Made by a program: the position numbers and the translations under genes. This document shows positions 1 through 8,953 of a DNA stretch of 64,000 bases, one piece after another (within the stretch, counting starts at the first letter, position 1; each line of letters begins with the position of its first letter). The stretch comes from Rhabdonatronobacter sediminivivens (GTDB lineage Bacteria; Pseudomonadota; Alphaproteobacteria; Rhodobacterales; Rhodobacteraceae): assembly GCF_013415485.1 (NCBI RefSeq), contig NZ_JACBXS010000005.1:1-64000 (forward strand), in the 5' to 3' direction. The notes below the pieces were generated by a model. The model was given only the letters and a program-made list of their open reading frames with translations. It was not told the origin of the DNA and made no database searches.

Positions 1-77
1 GCAGATGTCGGAGCGTCTCATGCCCAAGGTATGACACACCCTGCAGCCGTTGGGAATCTTGCGTCAGGTGACGAACA
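1..77. other. Left window edge; possible 3' end of an upstream gene
   Basis: Two plus-strand frames are open from the edge, one ending in TGA at 32-34 and one in TAG at 79-81. Either could be the tail of a gene lying to the left, but the 10 to 26 visible codons are too few to identify. No hairpin terminator is evident. Confidence 0.2.
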
Positions 78-953
78 CTAGCGCCCGCGCTTGAAGACCC
101 GCATCCGCTCATAGAGCGTTTCCAGCCGCGTCAGACGGGCGCTCGTATCCTGCCAGTGCCGCGTCTGCATGGCGGCGAGCAAAGCCTCGACAACCCCCAG
201 CAGCGGGGTCAGCGAATCCCAGGCCGAGGGCGCCTCGGTGTGGCAGGCGATGATGTGATCGGCCACACCCGCCGCGGGCGACATCCAGCGATCCGTGATC
301 AGCACCACCACCGCGCCCTGTTCGCGTGCCAGTTCGGCCGCATCCTGCATGGCCGGTTCATAGCGGCGCACGTCAAACACCACCAGAACATCGCCCGCGC
401 GCATGTCCAGCAGCGCCGGGGGCCAGGTGTTGGGCAGGCTTGACAGCAGCGTGACATCGCCGCGCATGACCTTCAGCGCAGTGGCCAGGTACATGGCCAT
501 GGCATGGGACAGCCGACCGCCCAGCATGTGGATGTGGCGGTCCCCGTCTGCCAGCAGGGTGGTGACCGCATCGAACTCCTGCGGGTCAAGCTGGCCGAGG
601 GTGGCATTCAGATTGTTGATGACCTGTTCCGCAAAGCTGCCAAGGATATGGTCCTGCGGCGCCGTGCCCGCCCATTTTTCGCGCTTGGCAATGGGAGAGG
701 CCAGCTTCTCGCCCAGTTCGTCATGCAGTTGCGCCTGAAACTCGGGGTAGCCCGAGAAGCCCAGCTTCTGGACCAGCCGCACCACGGTTGGCGCCGACAC
801 CCCGGCGGCGCGGGCCACCGCGGCCACCGATCCCAGCACCGACACCGGAAAATTGCCCAGGATATGTGCGGCCAGTTGCCGTTCGGCGCGGGTCAGGGTG
901 GGCAGGGCTTCGCGCAGACGGGAGTCGAGGCTGGGGGTCTGATCCATGGGCAA
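78..953 (-). CDS. MurR/RpiR family transcriptional regulator
   Basis: Likely repressor or sensor-regulator of the divergent operon beginning at 1093. The first ~80 residues form the RpiR-type helix-turn-helix domain (AAVARAAGVSAPTVVRLVQK), and residues ~110-260 form a SIS sugar-isomerase fold that normally binds a phosphorylated ligand. Length (291 aa) is typical for the family. The start is uncertain: a TTG at 953 has a GAGGG element 7 nt upstream, while an ATG two codons later is 13 nt from it. In other bacteria such regulators often sit beside the catabolic or transport operon they control, so control of the TRAP/ligase operon is a reasonable inference. The effector cannot be read from sequence. 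Confidence 0.88.
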   Translation of the reverse strand: MPMDQTPSLDSRLREALPTLTRAERQLAAHILGNFPVSVLGSVAAVARAAGVSAPTVVRLVQKLGFSGYPEFQAQLHDELGEKLASPIAKREKWAGTAPQDHILGSFAEQVINNLNATLGQLDPQEFDAVTTLLADGDRHIHMLGGRLSHAMAMYLATALKVMRGDVTLLSSLPNTWPPALLDMRAGDVLVVFDVRRYEPAMQDAAELAREQGAVVVLITDRWMSPAAGVADHIIACHTEAPSAWDSLTPLLGVVEALLAAMQTRHWQDTSARLTRLETLYERMRVFKRGR

Positions 954-1092
954 GCGCGATCCCTCTGGCGGATGGGTTGAGCCGGATAATGTGCGATTTG
1001 TAACAGAAAATCAGCAAAAGAAAAATTCTTGACAAAATCCGGTTCCGTGGCCCAGGCTGACGGCATCTGAATCCGCGAAAGCTCGCTCCCGC
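954..1092. promoter_or_regulatory. Divergent promoter region between the RpiR gene and the TRAP operon
   Basis: This gap is strikingly AT-rich for the window, with A-tracts at 1004-1037 that include two GAAAA-type elements. A perfect -35 hexamer TTGACA lies at 1029-1034 on the plus strand, but the matching -10 about 17 nt downstream is poor, which would fit an activated or regulated promoter. The region is the obvious place for an RpiR operator. Confidence 0.45.
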
Positions 1093-1947
1093 ATGACGTC
1101 CGTCCAGCCGATACCGCCGCAGACCGCGCCCCAGTCCGATGGCCGTTGGCCGGGGCTGGTTCAGGCCTGGAACAGTGCCGGGCAGGAGGTGGCGCCCGGG
1201 GGCGCGGCCGGGCTGATTCTGGTCTGCGAACATGCCTCGAACGCCACGGCGGCGCCCTGGGGCGATCTGGGCGTGTCGCCGGCGGTTCTGGAGGCGCATG
1301 TGGCCTGGGATCCGGGTGCGCTTGGGCTGGCACGTGCGCTGGGCGCTGCGCTTGCCCCCTCTTGCGGCGGGGTCGAACTGGTGCACGCGCCGCTGTCGCG
1401 CCTGATCCATGACCTCAACCGCAGCCCCGACCGCCCCGGCGCCATGCCCGAGGCATCGGAGGTGCACGCCATTCCCGGCAACCGCGGGCTGGATGCGGCG
1501 GCCCGGCAACAGCGGGTCGAGGCGCTTTATCTGCCCTTTCACACCACGCTGCATGCCCGGATTGCCCGGCAACTGGCCATGGGGCGGCGCCCGGTGATGC
1601 TGACCATCCATTCCTTCACCCCCATCTGGCACGGGCAGAAGCGCGCGGTCGAATTCGGCGTGATCCATGATGCCGACCCGGACCTGGCGCAGGCCATTGT
1701 TCAGGCGGCGCCGGGGTGCGGGCTGGAGACGCGCCTGAACGAACCCTATTCGGCCGCGGACCATGTGACCCATACGCTGCGCCTGCAGGCCACGCCCTAC
1801 GGCCTGGCCAACGCCATGCTGGAGCTGCGCAACGATCTGATCGCCACCCCGCAGGCGCAGGCCGACATGGCCGCGCATCTTGCCCCGGTGCTGGCTGCAG
1901 CCATGGCCCGGCGTGCAGAAACGGAGGGCGCATGCCGGGCGTCCTGA
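1093..1947 (+). CDS. N-formylglutamate amidohydrolase family protein
   Basis: Member of the FGase family (PF05013), zinc-type hydrolases that cleave N-acylated glutamate or related amides. Family blocks are visible: CEHASN near residue 50, HDLNRSPD near 115, HSFTPIWHGQKR near 180, and RLNEPYS near 220. At 284 aa it is a normal length. It is the first gene of the operon and overlaps the next gene (TRAP small subunit) by 16 nt, so it is co-translated with an importer. No histidine-degradation genes (hutH, hutU, hutI) are nearby, so a Hut role is doubtful. I infer that it may release glutamate from a gamma-glutamyl intermediate made by the ligase at 4968. No clear Shine-Dalgarno sequence precedes the ATG. 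Confidence 0.85.
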   Translation: MTSVQPIPPQTAPQSDGRWPGLVQAWNSAGQEVAPGGAAGLILVCEHASNATAAPWGDLGVSPAVLEAHVAWDPGALGLARALGAALAPSCGGVELVHAPLSRLIHDLNRSPDRPGAMPEASEVHAIPGNRGLDAAARQQRVEALYLPFHTTLHARIARQLAMGRRPVMLTIHSFTPIWHGQKRAVEFGVIHDADPDLAQAIVQAAPGCGLETRLNEPYSAADHVTHTLRLQATPYGLANAMLELRNDLIATPQAQADMAAHLAPVLAAAMARRAETEGACRAS

Positions 1948-2453
1948 TCACCTATGTTCATTGGGTCGAGGCGCTGAATCATCGCGTTGGCCGGATCATC
2001 ATGTGGACCCTGTTCGCGCTCATGGGGGTGTTGCTGTGGGGCGCCATTGCGCGCGGCTTCTTTCACCCGCAGATCTGGACCGATGAAATGGCCCAGTTCA
2101 TCCTGATGGGCTATTTCATGCTGGGCGGGGCCTATGCGCTGCAGATGGGATCGGCGGTGCGCATGGACCTTCTGTACACGCGCTGGTCGGACCGCACCCG
2201 CGCCGCGGTGGATGCCGTCACCATCTTCACGCTTCTGATCTATCTGGGCGTGCTGCTGTGGGGCGGGATCGAAAGCACCCAGTTCGCCCTGGAGTACAAC
2301 GAACGGCGGCGCGGGCTGTGGCGGCCCTATATGGCGCCGATCAAGATCATCATGTGCATCGGCATCGTGCTGATGCTGCTGCAATGCACCGCGTTTCTGA
2401 TCCGCGATGTTGCGCGGCTGCGGGGGATCGAGATCAAGGAGCGCGCCACCTGA
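1932..2453 (+). CDS. TRAP transporter small permease (DctQ-type)
   Basis: Four-helix small membrane subunit of a tripartite ATP-independent periplasmic transporter. Hydrophobic spans are visible around residues 17-37, 50-70, 90-112 and 130-150, and the WTDEMAQF segment resembles the conserved DctQ region. The start at 1932 follows GGAGG and lies inside the end of the preceding gene. The frame remains open further upstream to 1716, but that part is antisense-like shadow within the hydrolase gene. The stop overlaps the start of the large permease (TGATG), so the three TRAP genes form one translation-coupled unit. Confidence 0.9.
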   Translation: MPGVLITYVHWVEALNHRVGRIIMWTLFALMGVLLWGAIARGFFHPQIWTDEMAQFILMGYFMLGGAYALQMGSAVRMDLLYTRWSDRTRAAVDAVTIFTLLIYLGVLLWGGIESTQFALEYNERRRGLWRPYMAPIKIIMCIGIVLMLLQCTAFLIRDVARLRGIEIKERAT

Positions 2454-3781
2454 TGCCCTATGAGATGATCGCCGCGCTGATGTTCGGCTCCATGCTGATG
2501 ATGATGCTGACCGGGCAGCGCATGTTCGGGGTGATCGGCTTTGTGGCCGTGGTCTCGGCGATCTTTCTGTGGGGGGATCGGGGCGGGCATGACCTGGCCT
2601 TTGCCCAGACCATCAAGCTGATGAACTGGTTTCCGCTGCTGACCCTGCCGATGTTCATCTTCATGGGCTATGTGTTGAGCGAAAGCCGCCTGGCCGATGA
2701 CCTGTACCGCATGTTCCACGTCTGGTTCGGCCGCGTGCCGGGGGGGCTGGCCATCGGCACGATCATGCTGATGGTGCTGATTTCGGCCATGAATGGGCTG
2801 AGCGTGGCAGGCATGGCCATTGGCGCCACCATCGCGCTGCCGGAGTTGCTGAAGCGCGCTTATGACAAGCGCATGGTGACGGGGGTGATCCAGGCGGGGG
2901 CCAGTCTGGGGATTCTGGTGCCGCCCTCGGTGGTGATGGTGCTTTATGCGATGATCGCGCGCCAGCCGGTGGGGCAGTTGTGGCTGGCGGGGATCCTGCC
3001 GGGGCTGATGCTGGCCTCGCTGTTCATGACCTATATCTGGCTGCGCTGCCGCTTCAACCCCGCGCTGGGCCCGGCGATTTCCGAAGATGACCTTGCCCAG
3101 GTCAGCCGGGGCGAGAAATACCGGCTGCTGCTGGCGGGCCTGCTGCCGCTGGGGATCTTTGCGGTGATGATGGTGCCCTTTGTCATGGGCTACACGCGGC
3201 TGGTGGAAAGCTCGGTCATCGGGGCGCTGGCGGCGCTGGCGGCGTCGATTGCCAAGGGGCGGATGACCTGGGCGGTGCTGGAGGTCTGCACCAAGCGCAC
3301 GCTGGCGATTTCCTGCATGTTCCTGTGGATCATCCTGGCGGCTCTGGCCTTTGGCGCGGTCTTCGATGGCCTGCGCGCGGTGGATTTCGTCCGTGCCCTG
3401 TTCATGGAGAACCTGGGCCTGGGCCGGTGGGAAATCCTGATCCTGATGCAGCTTTCCTTCATCATCATGGGCACGTTTCTGGATGACACGGCCATGCTGG
3501 TGATCGTGGCGCCGCTGTACGTGCCCATCGTGCGGATGCTCGAATTCGATCTGATCTGGTATGGCGTGCTCTACACCATCACCTGCCAGATCGCCTATAT
3601 GACGCCTCCCTTTGGTTACAACCTGTTCCTGATGCGGGCCATGGCGCCAAAGGATGTGACGCTGATGGATATCTACCGTTCGATCATTCCCTTCGTGGGG
3701 GTGATGATCCTGGGGCTTGCGCTGGTGATGATCTTTCCGCAGATCGCCCTGTGGCTGCCCGATCTTGTCTTCAACCGCTGA
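2453..3781 (+). CDS. TRAP transporter large permease (DctM-type)
   Basis: Large membrane subunit that couples sodium or proton entry to solute import. The 442-residue product has about 11-12 hydrophobic segments and the family's conserved stretches, such as AGASLGILVPPS near residue 145 and GTFLDDTAML near residue 340. The start is fixed by TGATG overlap with the small subunit. The gene ends 51 nt before the binding-protein gene, and all three subunits lie in the order Q-M-P. Confidence 0.93.
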   Translation: MPYEMIAALMFGSMLMMMLTGQRMFGVIGFVAVVSAIFLWGDRGGHDLAFAQTIKLMNWFPLLTLPMFIFMGYVLSESRLADDLYRMFHVWFGRVPGGLAIGTIMLMVLISAMNGLSVAGMAIGATIALPELLKRAYDKRMVTGVIQAGASLGILVPPSVVMVLYAMIARQPVGQLWLAGILPGLMLASLFMTYIWLRCRFNPALGPAISEDDLAQVSRGEKYRLLLAGLLPLGIFAVMMVPFVMGYTRLVESSVIGALAALAASIAKGRMTWAVLEVCTKRTLAISCMFLWIILAALAFGAVFDGLRAVDFVRALFMENLGLGRWEILILMQLSFIIMGTFLDDTAMLVIVAPLYVPIVRMLEFDLIWYGVLYTITCQIAYMTPPFGYNLFLMRAMAPKDVTLMDIYRSIIPFVGVMILGLALVMIFPQIALWLPDLVFNR

Positions 3782-3832
3782 AGAAGGCGCGATGCAACGC
3801 GCCCGTTTTCCAACCCAAAGGAGGTAAGACCC

Positions 3833-4873
3833 ATGACGACGACAAGACGCAAGTTCCTGACCACCAGCGCCCTGGGCGGCGCGGCGGCGCTGGCGGCCCC
3901 CAATGTGGCGCGCGCGCAATCGACCATCCGCTGGCGGTTGCAGACCTATGCAGGGGCGTCCCTGGGTGCGCAGGTGGCCAAGCCCGCGATCGACATGTTC
4001 AACGCCATCGCCGGCGATGAAATGCAGATCGACCTCTTCTATGCCGACCAGCTGGTGCCCACCGAAGAGCTGTTTCAGGCCATGCAGCGCGGCACCATCG
4101 ACGCGGTGCAATCGGATGATGACAGCATGATGTCTCCGACCGAGGTCACGGTCTTCGGCGGCTACTTCCCCTTTGCCAGCCGCTATTCGCTGGATGTGCC
4201 CGCGCTCTTCAACGACTGGGGCCTGAACGAGATCTGGGACGAGGAATATTCCCGCGTCGGCGTGAAGCATATCTCGGCCGGGGCCTGGGATCCGTGCCAT
4301 TTCATCACCACCTCGGAAATCCGCAGCCTCGATGATCTGCAGGGCAAGCGGGTCTTCACCTTCCCCACCGCCGGGCGCTTCCTGTCGCAATTCGGCGTGG
4401 TGCCGGTGACGGTCCCCTGGGAGGATGTGGAGATCGCCATGCAGACGCGCGAGATCGACGGCGTGGCCTGGTGCGGGATCACCGAAGCCTATGAGGTCGG
4501 CTGGGCCGATATCTGCGACTATTTCCTGACCAACAACATCTCGGGCGCATGGATCGGGCATTTCTTTGCCAATATGGACCGCTGGAACGAACTGCCCGAG
4601 CATCTGCAGAAGCTGATGGCCACCTGTTTCGAGCAGTCGCATTACTATCGCCAGCACTGGTACTGGGCCGGTGAGGCGCGGCTGCGCACCGAGGGCGACA
4701 AGCTGGAGCTGACCTCGATCCCCGATGAGGAATGGGCCAGGGTGGAGGCCGCCGCGCGCGAGTTCTGGCAGGAGGTTGCGGACGAGTCCGAGACCAAGGC
4801 GAAGGTGGTGCAGATCTTCCGCGACTACAATGCAGCGATGGACAAGGCCGGTCGGCCCTATCGCTATTCCTGA
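3833..4873 (+). CDS. TRAP transporter substrate-binding protein (DctP-type)
   Basis: Periplasmic solute receptor for the transporter encoded by the two preceding genes. The N-terminus carries a twin-arginine-like signal (TTTRRKFLTTSALGG) with cleavage expected after ARA near residue 28, so export may be through Tat. The mature part (~318 aa) has DctP features, including the central TAGRF segment near residue 180 and the QTREIDGVAWCG segment near residue 205, whose arginine-containing loop often contacts carboxylates. A strong AAAGGAGGT ribosome binding site lies 8 nt upstream. The solute is not predictable with confidence; the neighbouring ligase and dehydrogenases suggest an amine, amino alcohol or related compound. 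Confidence 0.92.
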   Translation: MTTTRRKFLTTSALGGAAALAAPNVARAQSTIRWRLQTYAGASLGAQVAKPAIDMFNAIAGDEMQIDLFYADQLVPTEELFQAMQRGTIDAVQSDDDSMMSPTEVTVFGGYFPFASRYSLDVPALFNDWGLNEIWDEEYSRVGVKHISAGAWDPCHFITTSEIRSLDDLQGKRVFTFPTAGRFLSQFGVVPVTVPWEDVEIAMQTREIDGVAWCGITEAYEVGWADICDYFLTNNISGAWIGHFFANMDRWNELPEHLQKLMATCFEQSHYYRQHWYWAGEARLRTEGDKLELTSIPDEEWARVEAAAREFWQEVADESETKAKVVQIFRDYNAAMDKAGRPYRYS

Positions 4874-4880
4874 CGCAAGG

Positions 4881-4936
4881 CCGGGGGGCATTCTGCCCCC
4901 CGGACCCCCCTGAGAGTATTTCCGGCAAGAAAATGA
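4881..4936 (+). repeat. Intergenic hairpin repeat, copy A (possible terminator or attenuator)
   Basis: Positions 4881-4903 form a perfect 10-bp G/C stem with a TTC loop. It is followed at 4912-4935 by a tail containing GAGTATTT and GCAAGAAAATG. The same tail follows hairpins at 8954-9021 and, more diverged, at 19139-19172. There is no U-run, so termination would be weak. It sits between the TRAP genes and the ligase gene and could give separate transcript levels for the two halves of the operon. Confidence 0.6.
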
Positions 4937-4967
4937 ACCTGCCGGACCAAATTGAGCGGAGGCTTCC

Positions 4968-6335
4968 ATGTCGGGGCTGTTGAACCTGGAAACGCTGCGC
5001 GCTGCATTCGAGGCGGGCGAGATCGATACGGTGCTGGTGGCCGCGCCAGACATGCAGGGGCGCCTGATGGGCAAGCGCTTTCATGCGGCGCATTTCCTGG
5101 ACAGCGGCTGGAAGGAGACGCATTGCTGCAACTATCTGCTGGCCACCGACATGGAGATGATCACGGTTCCCGGCTACAAATCCACCAGCTGGGAGGCGGG
5201 CTATGGGGATTACACCATGGTGCCGGACCTTTCGACCCTGCGGCGGGTGCCATGGCTGCCGGGCACGGCGCTGGTGTTGTGCGATCTGCAGGACCATCAC
5301 ACCCATGCGGATGTGCCGATCTCGCCCCGCGCGATCCTGAAGCGGCAGGTGGCGCGGGCGCGGGCGTTGGGCTATGCGCCCATGGCGGCGACCGAGCTGG
5401 AGTTCTTTGTCTTTGACAACAGCTATGAGGATCTGCGCGACCGGGGCGTGAATGACCTGCGCGCGATTTCCGGGTATAACGAGGATTACCACATCTTCCA
5501 AACCACCAAGGAAGAGCCATTGATGCGGGCTTTGCGCAACGGGCTTTATGGCGCCGGGGTGCCGGTGGAGAACTCCAAGGGTGAGGCTGAGGCCGGGCAG
5601 GAGGAGATCAACATCCGCTATTCGGACATGCTGGAGACGGCGGATTTCCATGTGATCACCAAGCAGGCCACCAAGGAGATTGCGCACGCTTTGGGCAAGT
5701 CCGTGACCTTCATGGCGAAATATGACCATGCCCGCGCGGGATCATCGAGCCATGTGCACCAGTCGCTCTGGACAGCCGACGGGAAGGCGGCGTTTCTGGA
5801 GGAGGGGGCGGAATACGGCATGTCGCCCCTGATGCGCCAGTTCATGGCCGGGCAACTGGCCCATGCGCGCGAGATCACGGCTTTCCTGGCGCCCTATGTC
5901 AACAGTTACAAGCGGTTCTGTGTCGGCATGTTCGCGCCGACCAAAGCGGTCTGGTCGCTGGACAATCGCACCGCCGGGTTCCGGGTCTGTGGCGAGGGGA
6001 CCAAGGCGCTGCGGGTCGAGTGCCGGATCGGCGGGGCGGATCTGAACCCCTATCTGGCCTGCGCGGCGTTGCTGGCGGCGGGTCTGGCGGGGATCGAGCA
6101 GGGGATGGAGCTGGAGCCCGAAATGCGCGGCGACATGTATGGCGCTGCCGATGCGCGCGAAATTCCCAAGACCCTGCGCGAGGCGGCGGATCTGCTGGAG
6201 GGCTCGGCCATGTTGCGCGCGGCCCTTGGGGATGATGTGGTGGATCACTACACCCGCGCCGCGCGCTGGGAGGTGGAGGAGCATGACCGCGTGGTGACCG
6301 ACTGGGAGCGGATGCGCGGGCTGGAGCGGGCCTGA
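4968..6335 (+). CDS. Glutamine synthetase family protein (likely gamma-glutamyl-amine ligase)
   Basis: ATP-dependent ligase of the glutamine synthetase superfamily, 455 aa. It has the C-terminal catalytic domain with the ATP-binding signature GSSSHVHQSL near residue 262 and the APTKAVWSLDNRT segment near residue 325. A short beta-grasp domain lies at the N-terminus. It lacks the sequence of a housekeeping GlnA and resembles PuuA/GlnT/IpuC-type enzymes that join glutamate to an amine. It has CGGAGG 5 nt before the ATG. The next two genes encode aldehyde and alcohol dehydrogenases, and a putative amidohydrolase begins the cluster, which matches a gamma-glutamylation pathway. The exact acceptor amine is unknown. 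Confidence 0.88.
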   Translation: MSGLLNLETLRAAFEAGEIDTVLVAAPDMQGRLMGKRFHAAHFLDSGWKETHCCNYLLATDMEMITVPGYKSTSWEAGYGDYTMVPDLSTLRRVPWLPGTALVLCDLQDHHTHADVPISPRAILKRQVARARALGYAPMAATELEFFVFDNSYEDLRDRGVNDLRAISGYNEDYHIFQTTKEEPLMRALRNGLYGAGVPVENSKGEAEAGQEEINIRYSDMLETADFHVITKQATKEIAHALGKSVTFMAKYDHARAGSSSHVHQSLWTADGKAAFLEEGAEYGMSPLMRQFMAGQLAHAREITAFLAPYVNSYKRFCVGMFAPTKAVWSLDNRTAGFRVCGEGTKALRVECRIGGADLNPYLACAALLAAGLAGIEQGMELEPEMRGDMYGAADAREIPKTLREAADLLEGSAMLRAALGDDVVDHYTRAARWEVEEHDRVVTDWERMRGLERA

Positions 6336-6416
6336 GCGCGGGCCCATGCCGGGCGTTGGTCCTTGTCGGGGGCCTTGGGTGTTTGACGCAAGATGAAGCA
6401 GAATGCAGGAGCGGGG

Positions 6417-7802
6417 ATGACAACGATCAAGCTGATTTCGCCGGTGGACGGGGCCGTCCATGCCGAGCGGGAGGCGCTGGGCCATGAGGCGGCCGAGGCC
6501 GTGGTGGCGCGCGCGCGTGCAGCGCAGAAGGACTGGGCCGCGCTGCCGCTGGAGGAGCGGGTGGCAAAGGTCATGGCGGGCATAGCGGCGCTGGAGGCCG
6601 AGGCCGAGGTGATCGTGCCCGAGCTGGCCTGGCAGATGGGCCGCCCGGTGCGCTATGGCGGCGAATTCGGGGGTGTGCGCGAGCGGGCCGAGTATATGGC
6701 GGGGATCGCCGCCGAGGCCCTGGCGCCGCAGGTGGTGGAAGATGGCGCCCAGGTGCGCCGGGTGCTGGCGCGCGAGCCGGTGGGCGTTGTCTTCATCATC
6801 GCGCCCTGGAACTATCCGTATCTGACGGCGATCAACACAATCGTTCCGGCGCTGATCGCCGGGAATGCGGTGGTGCTCAAACATGCCAGCCAGACGCTGC
6901 TGGTAGGCGAGCGGCTGGAAGCGGCCATGCACAAGGGCGGGGTGCCGGCGGATGTCTTCCGCAATGTGGTGCTGGATCACGCCACGACCGAGCATCTGAT
7001 CGCCGGGCGCGATTTCGGCTTCGTGAATTTCACCGGCTCGGTCGGTGGCGGGAAGGCGATCGAACGCGCGGCGGCGGGGACGTTCACCGCCGTGGGGCTG
7101 GAGCTTGGCGGCAAGGATCCGGGCTATGTGCGCGCCGATGCCGATCTGGATGCGGCGGTCGAAGGGCTGATGGATGGCGCCATGTTCAACGCCGGCCAAT
7201 GCTGCTGCGGGATCGAACGCATCTATGTGCATGAGAGCCTTTATGAGGCCTTCGTTCGCAAGGCGGTGGCCTGGGTTGGTCGCCTGAAGCTGGGCAACCC
7301 TTTTGACCCCGAGACAACCCTGGGCCCCATGGCCAATGTGCGCTTTGCCCGGGTGGTGCGCGAACAGGTGGCCGAGGCGGTGGCGGCGGGCGCGGTGCCG
7401 CTGATCGATCCGGCGCTGTTTCCGGGCGATGACGGGGGCGCCTATCTGGCGCCGCAATTGCTGGTGAATGTGGATCATTCCATGCGGGTGATGCACGAGG
7501 AAAGCTTTGGCCCCGTGGCCGGGATCATGCCGGTCAAGAACGATGCCGAGGCGCTGCGCCTGATGAACGATTCGCCCTATGGGCTGACGGCCTCGATCTG
7601 GACGGCGGACCCTGAGGCGGCGGCCGAGATCGGCGCGCAGATCGAAACCGGCACGGTGCTGATGAACCGCTGCGACTATCTGGACCCGGCCCTGTGCTGG
7701 AGCGGGTGCAAGGACACCGGGCGCGGTGCGGCGCTATCCGTGCTGGGCTATCACGCCGTGACGCGGCCGAAATCCTACCATCTGAAAAAGGTGACCTCAT
7801 GA
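6417..7802 (+). CDS. Aldehyde dehydrogenase family protein
   Basis: NAD(P)-dependent oxidation of an aldehyde to the acid. The catalytic cysteine lies in NAGQCCCGIERIYV near residue 270, the general-base glutamate in LELGGKDPGY near residue 235, and the Rossmann FTGSVGGGK loop near residue 210. At 461 aa it is of normal length. The ATG at 6417 is preferred over one at 6393 because AGGAG lies 4 nt before it. The stop overlaps the start of the alcohol dehydrogenase (ATGA), so the two oxidation steps are translationally coupled. In context it would oxidise a gamma-glutamyl aminoaldehyde. Confidence 0.92.
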   Translation: MTTIKLISPVDGAVHAEREALGHEAAEAVVARARAAQKDWAALPLEERVAKVMAGIAALEAEAEVIVPELAWQMGRPVRYGGEFGGVRERAEYMAGIAAEALAPQVVEDGAQVRRVLAREPVGVVFIIAPWNYPYLTAINTIVPALIAGNAVVLKHASQTLLVGERLEAAMHKGGVPADVFRNVVLDHATTEHLIAGRDFGFVNFTGSVGGGKAIERAAAGTFTAVGLELGGKDPGYVRADADLDAAVEGLMDGAMFNAGQCCCGIERIYVHESLYEAFVRKAVAWVGRLKLGNPFDPETTLGPMANVRFARVVREQVAEAVAAGAVPLIDPALFPGDDGGAYLAPQLLVNVDHSMRVMHEESFGPVAGIMPVKNDAEALRLMNDSPYGLTASIWTADPEAAAEIGAQIETGTVLMNRCDYLDPALCWSGCKDTGRGAALSVLGYHAVTRPKSYHLKKVTS

Positions 7803-8947
7803 GCGTTCCCAGTGCGAACTGGTCTTATCCGACCGCCATCAAATTCGGCTGCGGCCGGATTTCCGAACTGGCCGAACAGTGCCGGGCCGTGGGCATGGCG
7901 CGGCCTTTGCTGGTGACGGATCGCGCGCTGTCGGCGCTTCCCATCACCGCGCAGGCGCTGGATGTGCTGGAGGCGGGCGGTCTGGGCCGTGGCATGTTCG
8001 ACCAGGTGGACCCCAACCCGACCGAGGCCAACATGCAGGCCGGGCTGGAGGTCTATCGCGCCGGCGGGCATGACGGGGTTGTGGCCTTTGGCGGCGGCTC
8101 GGCGCTGGATCTGGGCAAGATGATTGCGCTGATGGTGGATCAGCCGGTCAGCGTCTGGGAACTGGAGGATATCGGCGACTGGTGGACGCGGGCCAAGCCC
8201 GATACCATCGCGCCGATCATCGCCGTGCCCACCACTGCCGGGACGGGGTCCGAGGTCGGGCGCGCAGGCGTGCTGACCGACAGCGCGACGCATCGCAAGA
8301 AGATCATCTTTCATCCCAAGCTGATGCCCGCCGTGACCATCTGCGACCCGGAATTGACGGTGGGGATGCCTGCGGCGATCACTGCCGGGACGGGGATGGA
8401 TGCGCTGGCCCATTGCCTGGAGGCCTATTGCAGCCCGCATTACCACCCCATGAGCCAGGGGATCGCGCTGGAGGGGATGCGGCTGGTGCTGGAGTATCTG
8501 CCGCGCGCCTATGCGACCCCCGGGGATCTGGAGGCACGCGCGGAGATGATGTCGGCGGCGGCCATGGGGGCGGTGGCGTTTCAGAAGGGGCTGGGGGCCA
8601 TCCATGCGCTGAGCCATCCCGTGGGCGCGGTCTATAACACGCATCATGGCACCACCAATGCCGTGGTGATGCCCATGGTGCTGGACTTCAACCGCACGGC
8701 CATCGAAGCGCGGATCGTGCGGGCGGCGGCCTATCTGGGGATTGACGGTGGGTTTGACGGGTTCCGCGACCGGATCATGGCGCTGCGCGAAGCGTTCGGC
8801 ATCCCGGCCTCGCTGGGGGAGATGGGGGTCGAGGCCGCACGGCTGGATGAGTTGACCGCCATGGCGCTGGAGGATCCCTCCTGTGGCGGGAACCCGGTGG
8901 CGCTGACGGCGGAGAGCACCCGGGCGCTGTTCGAAAGCTGCCTGTAG
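7799..8947 (+). CDS. Iron-containing alcohol dehydrogenase
   Basis: Group III metal-dependent dehydrogenase, 382 aa. The NAD-binding GGGSALDLGK segment lies near residue 100, the TTAGTGSEVGR segment near 145, and histidine-rich metal-binding segments DALAHCLEAY near 205 and HALSHPVGAVYNTHHG near 270. The ATG overlaps the aldehyde dehydrogenase stop. It would convert a primary alcohol to the aldehyde consumed by the preceding enzyme. An alcohol-plus-aldehyde dehydrogenase pair behind an amine ligase points to an amino alcohol rather than a diamine. Confidence 0.92.
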   Translation: MSVPSANWSYPTAIKFGCGRISELAEQCRAVGMARPLLVTDRALSALPITAQALDVLEAGGLGRGMFDQVDPNPTEANMQAGLEVYRAGGHDGVVAFGGGSALDLGKMIALMVDQPVSVWELEDIGDWWTRAKPDTIAPIIAVPTTAGTGSEVGRAGVLTDSATHRKKIIFHPKLMPAVTICDPELTVGMPAAITAGTGMDALAHCLEAYCSPHYHPMSQGIALEGMRLVLEYLPRAYATPGDLEARAEMMSAAAMGAVAFQKGLGAIHALSHPVGAVYNTHHGTTNAVVMPMVLDFNRTAIEARIVRAAAYLGIDGGFDGFRDRIMALREAFGIPASLGEMGVEAARLDELTAMALEDPSCGGNPVALTAESTRALFESCL

Positions 8948-8953
8948 CGCGAA

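Noticed and set aside
2327-5074. Very long minus-strand open frame opposite the TRAP and ligase genes
   Set aside because: It is antisense to well-supported genes, is rich in H, R, Q and P as expected from complement reading of GC-rich codons, and shows no domain.
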